64,000 nucleotides of DNA, taken from NCBI RefSeq assembly GCF_026125785.1, contig NZ_JAHCKL010000002.1, positions 1 to 64,000 of the forward strand, written 5' to 3'. This DNA comes from Hydrogenophaga sp. (GTDB lineage Bacteria; Pseudomonadota; Gammaproteobacteria; Burkholderiales; Burkholderiaceae_C). Below the pieces are notes generated by a model. The model worked only from the letters and a program-made list of their open reading frames with translations. It was not told where the DNA came from and ran no database searches. The stretch's first letter is position 1. Every line of letters begins with the position of its first letter. Positions 63,355 through 64,000 of the stretch are shown here, piece after piece. Made by a program: the position numbers and the translations under genes.

Positions 63355-64000
63355 ATGCACCGTGTCCTGCTGATTGACGACGACGAACAGCTGGGTCCTC
63401 CGCTGGCGACCTATTTCCAGCGGTTCGAGCTGGCGCTCACCCATGCGCTCAAGCCCAGTGAAGGGCTGGCGCGGCTGCGCGGCGGGGGCTTTGACGTGGC
63501 CATCCTGGACGTGATGCTGCCGGAGATGGACGGCTTCGAGCTGTGCCGCACCATCCGCAAGGAAAGCGACATTCCCGTGGTGATGCTGACCGCGCGTGGC
63601 GACGTGATGGACCGCGTGGTGGGACTGGAGCTCGGTGCGGACGACTACCTGCCCAAGCCCTTTGAGCCGCGTGAACTGGTGGCGCGCATACAGACCGTGC
63701 TGCGGCGGCACCGCGGTCAGAACGGTCCTTCGGCCGTGCCGGCCGCCCCGGATGTGCTGGTGTTCGAAGGCCTCACGCTGGATCCGGCTCGCCGCAGCGT
63801 GACGCGCCAGGGCGAGGTGGTCGATCTCACGGGCACCGAGTTCGAGCTGCTGCATCTGTTGGCGCGCGAGCCCGGGCGCGTGTTCAGCCGCGACGACATC
63901 CTCAACCAGTTGCGCGGCCACGATGCCGAGCTCTATACCCGCGCCGTGGACATCGTGGTGAGCCGTTTGCGGCGCAAGCTGGAGCCGCTGGACTGCATCA
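63355..64000 (+). CDS. OmpR/PhoB-family response regulator (3' end outside window)
   Basis: The frame runs open to the window edge and gives 215 residues. The receiver domain has RVLLIDDDEQ at the N-terminus, the phospho-acceptor Asp52 in VAILDVMLPEMDGFE, Thr in VMLTARGD, and Lys in YLPKPFEP. The C-terminal winged helix has LTGTEFELLHLLAREPGRVF and TRAVDIVVSRLRRKLEP. A sensor kinase gene would be expected next, beyond the window. The pairing with a Spy/CpxP-like gene suggests control of envelope stress, by analogy with CpxR. Confidence 0.92.
   Translation, partial: MHRVLLIDDDEQLGPPLATYFQRFELALTHALKPSEGLARLRGGGFDVAILDVMLPEMDGFELCRTIRKESDIPVVMLTARGDVMDRVVGLELGADDYLPKPFEPRELVARIQTVLRRHRGQNGPSAVPAAPDVLVFEGLTLDPARRSVTRQGEVVDLTGTEFELLHLLAREPGRVFSRDDILNQLRGHDAELYTRAVDIVVSRLRRKLEPLDCI

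Overview
The window is GC-rich chromosomal DNA from a betaproteobacterium, most likely a Hydrogenophaga-like member of the Comamonadaceae (Burkholderiales). Support comes from the dense gene packing, the many Bug/TctC and TRAP solute-binding proteins, the IclR/LysR/MarR/GntR-controlled aromatic catabolism genes, the ligJ-ligK-ligI-ligA-ligB-ligC order that I recall from Comamonas pmd operons, and GC-rich intergenic repeats of a type I associate with this family. I saw no rRNA, tRNA, CRISPR array, transposase or integrase.

Layout. 0-7.8 kb (minus strand): a beta-CASP metallo-hydrolase, a 234-residue protein of unknown function, a 1521-residue STAND NTPase with ankyrin repeats that has its own promoter, and a ZIP metal transporter. 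7.9-14 kb: a divergent regulon around an IclR regulator, holding two related FAD-binding dehydrogenases, an AroE-like dehydrogenase and a NIPSNAP protein; the overlapping promoters and a GGAA/TTCC operator can be read directly. 14-20.7 kb (minus): an NAD-epimerase, SDR, TRAP transporter, SDR operon next to a LysR gene. 20.7-24.9 kb (minus): the heat-shock operon grpE-dnaK-dnaJ with two readable sigma32 promoters and an unexpected four-helix-bundle gene coupled between dnaK and dnaJ.

25-62.5 kb is mostly aromatic-acid catabolism. A long minus-strand cluster (39.7 to 25.5 kb) encodes a crotonase, feruloyl-CoA synthetase, thiolase, 3-hydroxyacyl-CoA-type SDR, thioesterase, a Liv-type ABC importer, a tannase/feruloyl-esterase-like lipoprotein, an acyl-CoA dehydrogenase and a MarR regulator. 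It reads as release, uptake and CoA-dependent side-chain shortening of hydroxycinnamates. The next blocks hold an amidohydrolase with a second acyl-CoA ligase, a thioredoxin-fold isomerase with a core-MetE-like methyltransferase, and vanA-gntR-vanB. A TRAP transporter with an orphan Bug protein follows, and then a LysR-controlled protocatechuate 4,5-cleavage operon (ligJ,K,I,A,B,C). Together these would take ferulate to vanillate to protocatechuate to pyruvate and oxaloacetate. 59.4-62.5 kb is a small urate-ring degradation operon (uraD, a Bug protein, uraH) with a divergent LysR gene. The last 1.5 kb holds a Spy/CpxP-like lipoprotein, a small unknown protein and the start of an OmpR-type response regulator that runs off the end.

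The least conventional items are the STAND-ankyrin gene with its small partner, the four-helix-bundle gene inside the chaperone operon, the cytosolic ModA-like protein leading the lig operon, the core-MetE protein sharing operators with vanA, and the orphan Bug proteins inside unrelated operons. Functional calls rest on motifs and context read by eye; no database search was run.
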